64,000 nt of DNA. Source: Puffinus mauretanicus. Lineage: Eukaryota; Chordata; Aves; Procellariiformes; Procellariidae. Under the pieces are notes generated by a model that was not told the DNA's origin, did not search any database, and saw only the letters and a list, made by a program, of their open reading frames with translations. The position numbers were made by a program, and so were the translations under genes. The DNA is taken from NCBI GenBank assembly GCA_023333565.1, contig JAJKFH010003504.1, positions 4,984,005 to 5,048,004 of the forward strand. The letters run 5' to 3'. Shown piece by piece: positions 63,023 through 64,000 of this stretch (its first letter is position 1; every line of letters begins with the position of its first letter).

Positions 63023-64000
63023 CTGCTAGAGAAGCTGGTGGCTCACAGTTTAGACACGTACACTCTTCGCTGGATAAAAAATGGCTGAGCCCAGAGAGTT
63101 GTGGTGAACAGAGTTAAATCCAGTTGGCGGCCGGTCACGAGCGGTGTTCCCTAGGGCTCAGTACTGGGGCCGGTCCTGTTCAATATCTTTATCAATGATC
63201 TGGATGAGGGGATCGAGTGCTCCCTCAGTAAGTTTGCAGATGACACCAAGTTGGGCGGAGTGTTGATCTGCTGGAGGGTAGGAAGGCTCTGCAGAGGGAC
63301 CTGGACAGGCTGGATCGATGGGCTGAGGCCAACTGTATGAGGTTCAACAAGGCCAAGTGCCGGGTCCTGCACTTCGGCCACAACAACCCCAGGCAACGCT
63401 ACAGGCTTGGGGAAGAGTGGCTGGAAAGCTGCCCAGAGGAAAAGGACCTGGGGGTGCTGGTTGACAGCCGGCTGAACATGAGCCGGCAGTGTGCCCAGGT
63501 GGCCAAGAAGGCCAATGGCATCCTGGCTGTATCAGGAATAGTGTGGCCAGCAGGAGCAGGGAGGTGATCGTGCCCCTGTACTTGGCACTGGTGAGGCCGC
63601 ACCTCGAATCCTGTGTTCAGTTTTGGGCCCCTCACTACAAGAAGGACATGGAGGTGCTGGAGCGTGTCCAGAGAAGGGCAACGAAGCTGGTGAAGGGCCT
63701 GGAGCACAAGTCTGATGAGGAGCAGCTGAGGGAACTGGGGTTGTTTAGTCTGGAGAAGAGGAGGCTGAGGGGAGACCTCATCGCGCTCTACAACTACCTG
63801 AAGGGAGGTTGTAGCGAGGTGGGTGTTGGTCTCTTCTCCCAAGTAACAAGTGATAGGACGAGAGGAAATGGCCTCAAGTTGCACCAAGGGAGGTTTAGAT
63901 TGGATATTAGGAAAATTTCTTCACTGAAAGGTTTGTCAAGCCTTGGAACAGGCTGCCCAGGGACGTGGTTGAGTCACCATCCCTGGAAGTATTTAAAAGA
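63023..64000 (+). mobile_element. 5'-truncated CR1 LINE, runs off the window
   Basis: CR1 similarity begins at about 'gctagagaagctggtggctc' and continues through the RT palm and the ORF2 C-terminus to the window edge, at 'ccctggaagtatttaaaaga'. About 130 bp of 3' UTR should lie beyond 64000. The RT aspartate box (FADDTKL, from 'tttgcagatgacaccaagtt' at 63233) is encoded. The frame is broken by a missing base near 63258 ('ttgggcggagtg', compared with 'ttgggcaggagtg' at 7.67 kb) and by another change near 63530. A deletion of several bases lies near 63085 compared with the sister copy. It is a non-functional copy lying antisense to DLG2. It starts about 25 bp further upstream in the element than the copy at 7.46 kb. 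Confidence 0.96.

Noticed and set aside
7455..63060. Two CR1 copies (7.46 and 63.0 kb) truncated at exactly the same base
   Set aside because: Both enter near 'ttagacaggtacactc', but the 63-kb copy continues about 25 bp further upstream ('agagaagctggtggctca'), so the truncation points differ.
42347..64000. Alternative DLG2 first exons encoding the short palmitoylated N-termini
   Set aside because: I looked for the known N-terminal residues on the minus strand, including next to the CpG-rich patch, and found none with a donor site.
1..64000. CRISPR arrays, tRNA/rRNA genes, bacterial operons or viral gene clusters
   Set aside because: No regular spaced repeats, cloverleaf boxes, ribosomal motifs or dense ORF runs; the composition and repeats are those of a bird intron.

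Overview
This window is vertebrate, almost certainly avian, nuclear DNA. It is AT-rich intron sequence dotted with CR1 LINEs whose 3' ends carry the bird-type ATTCTATGAT-like repeats. It also holds one solo LTR of an endogenous retrovirus, traces of ancient amniote MIR-type SINEs, and one older CR1-type LINE. There is no sign of bacterial or viral gene organisation: no operons, no long host ORFs and no tRNA or rRNA genes. Nearly all ORFs of 60-170 codons are chance open frames or fragments of CR1 ORF2.

The one host coding feature I can support is a 162-nt exon on the minus strand at 42185-42346. It has a consensus acceptor and donor, and its 54-codon reading matches the segment before PDZ1 of the MAGUK scaffold DLG2 (PSD-93/chapsyn-110). 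The window is therefore read as the inside of DLG2, transcribed right to left. At least 42 kb of the downstream intron (1-42184) and at least 21 kb of the upstream intron (42347-64000) are visible, which fits the very large introns known for this gene.

Layout: 1-7.45 kb intron; 7.45-8.53 kb CR1 (plus); 15.5 kb short CR1 3' end (minus); 15.8 and 19.1 kb MIR-like SINEs; 23.4-24.1 kb CR1 (minus); 25.6-26.3 kb ancient CR1-like LINE (minus); 32.7 kb MIR-like SINE; 35.85-36.98 kb solo LTR (plus, antisense to DLG2) with an internal 42-bp VNTR and a 5-bp target duplication; 38.2 kb short CR1 3' end (plus); 42.2 kb DLG2 exon; 43.0-43.4 kb CpG-island-like patch just upstream of the exon; 44.1 kb CR1 (minus); 46.2 kb CR1 (plus); 48.1 kb MIR-like SINE and a C15 run; 63.0-64.0 kb CR1 (plus), cut by the window edge.

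I found no novel multi-gene system. The observations most worth checking are the CpG-rich patch about 670 bp upstream of the DLG2 exon, the VNTR-bearing solo LTR, the ancient LINE and SINE remnants, an RFX-type X-box palindrome, and a C15 tract that would be a G15 run in DLG2 pre-mRNA. All similarity statements rest on remembered family features and reading by eye; no database search was run.
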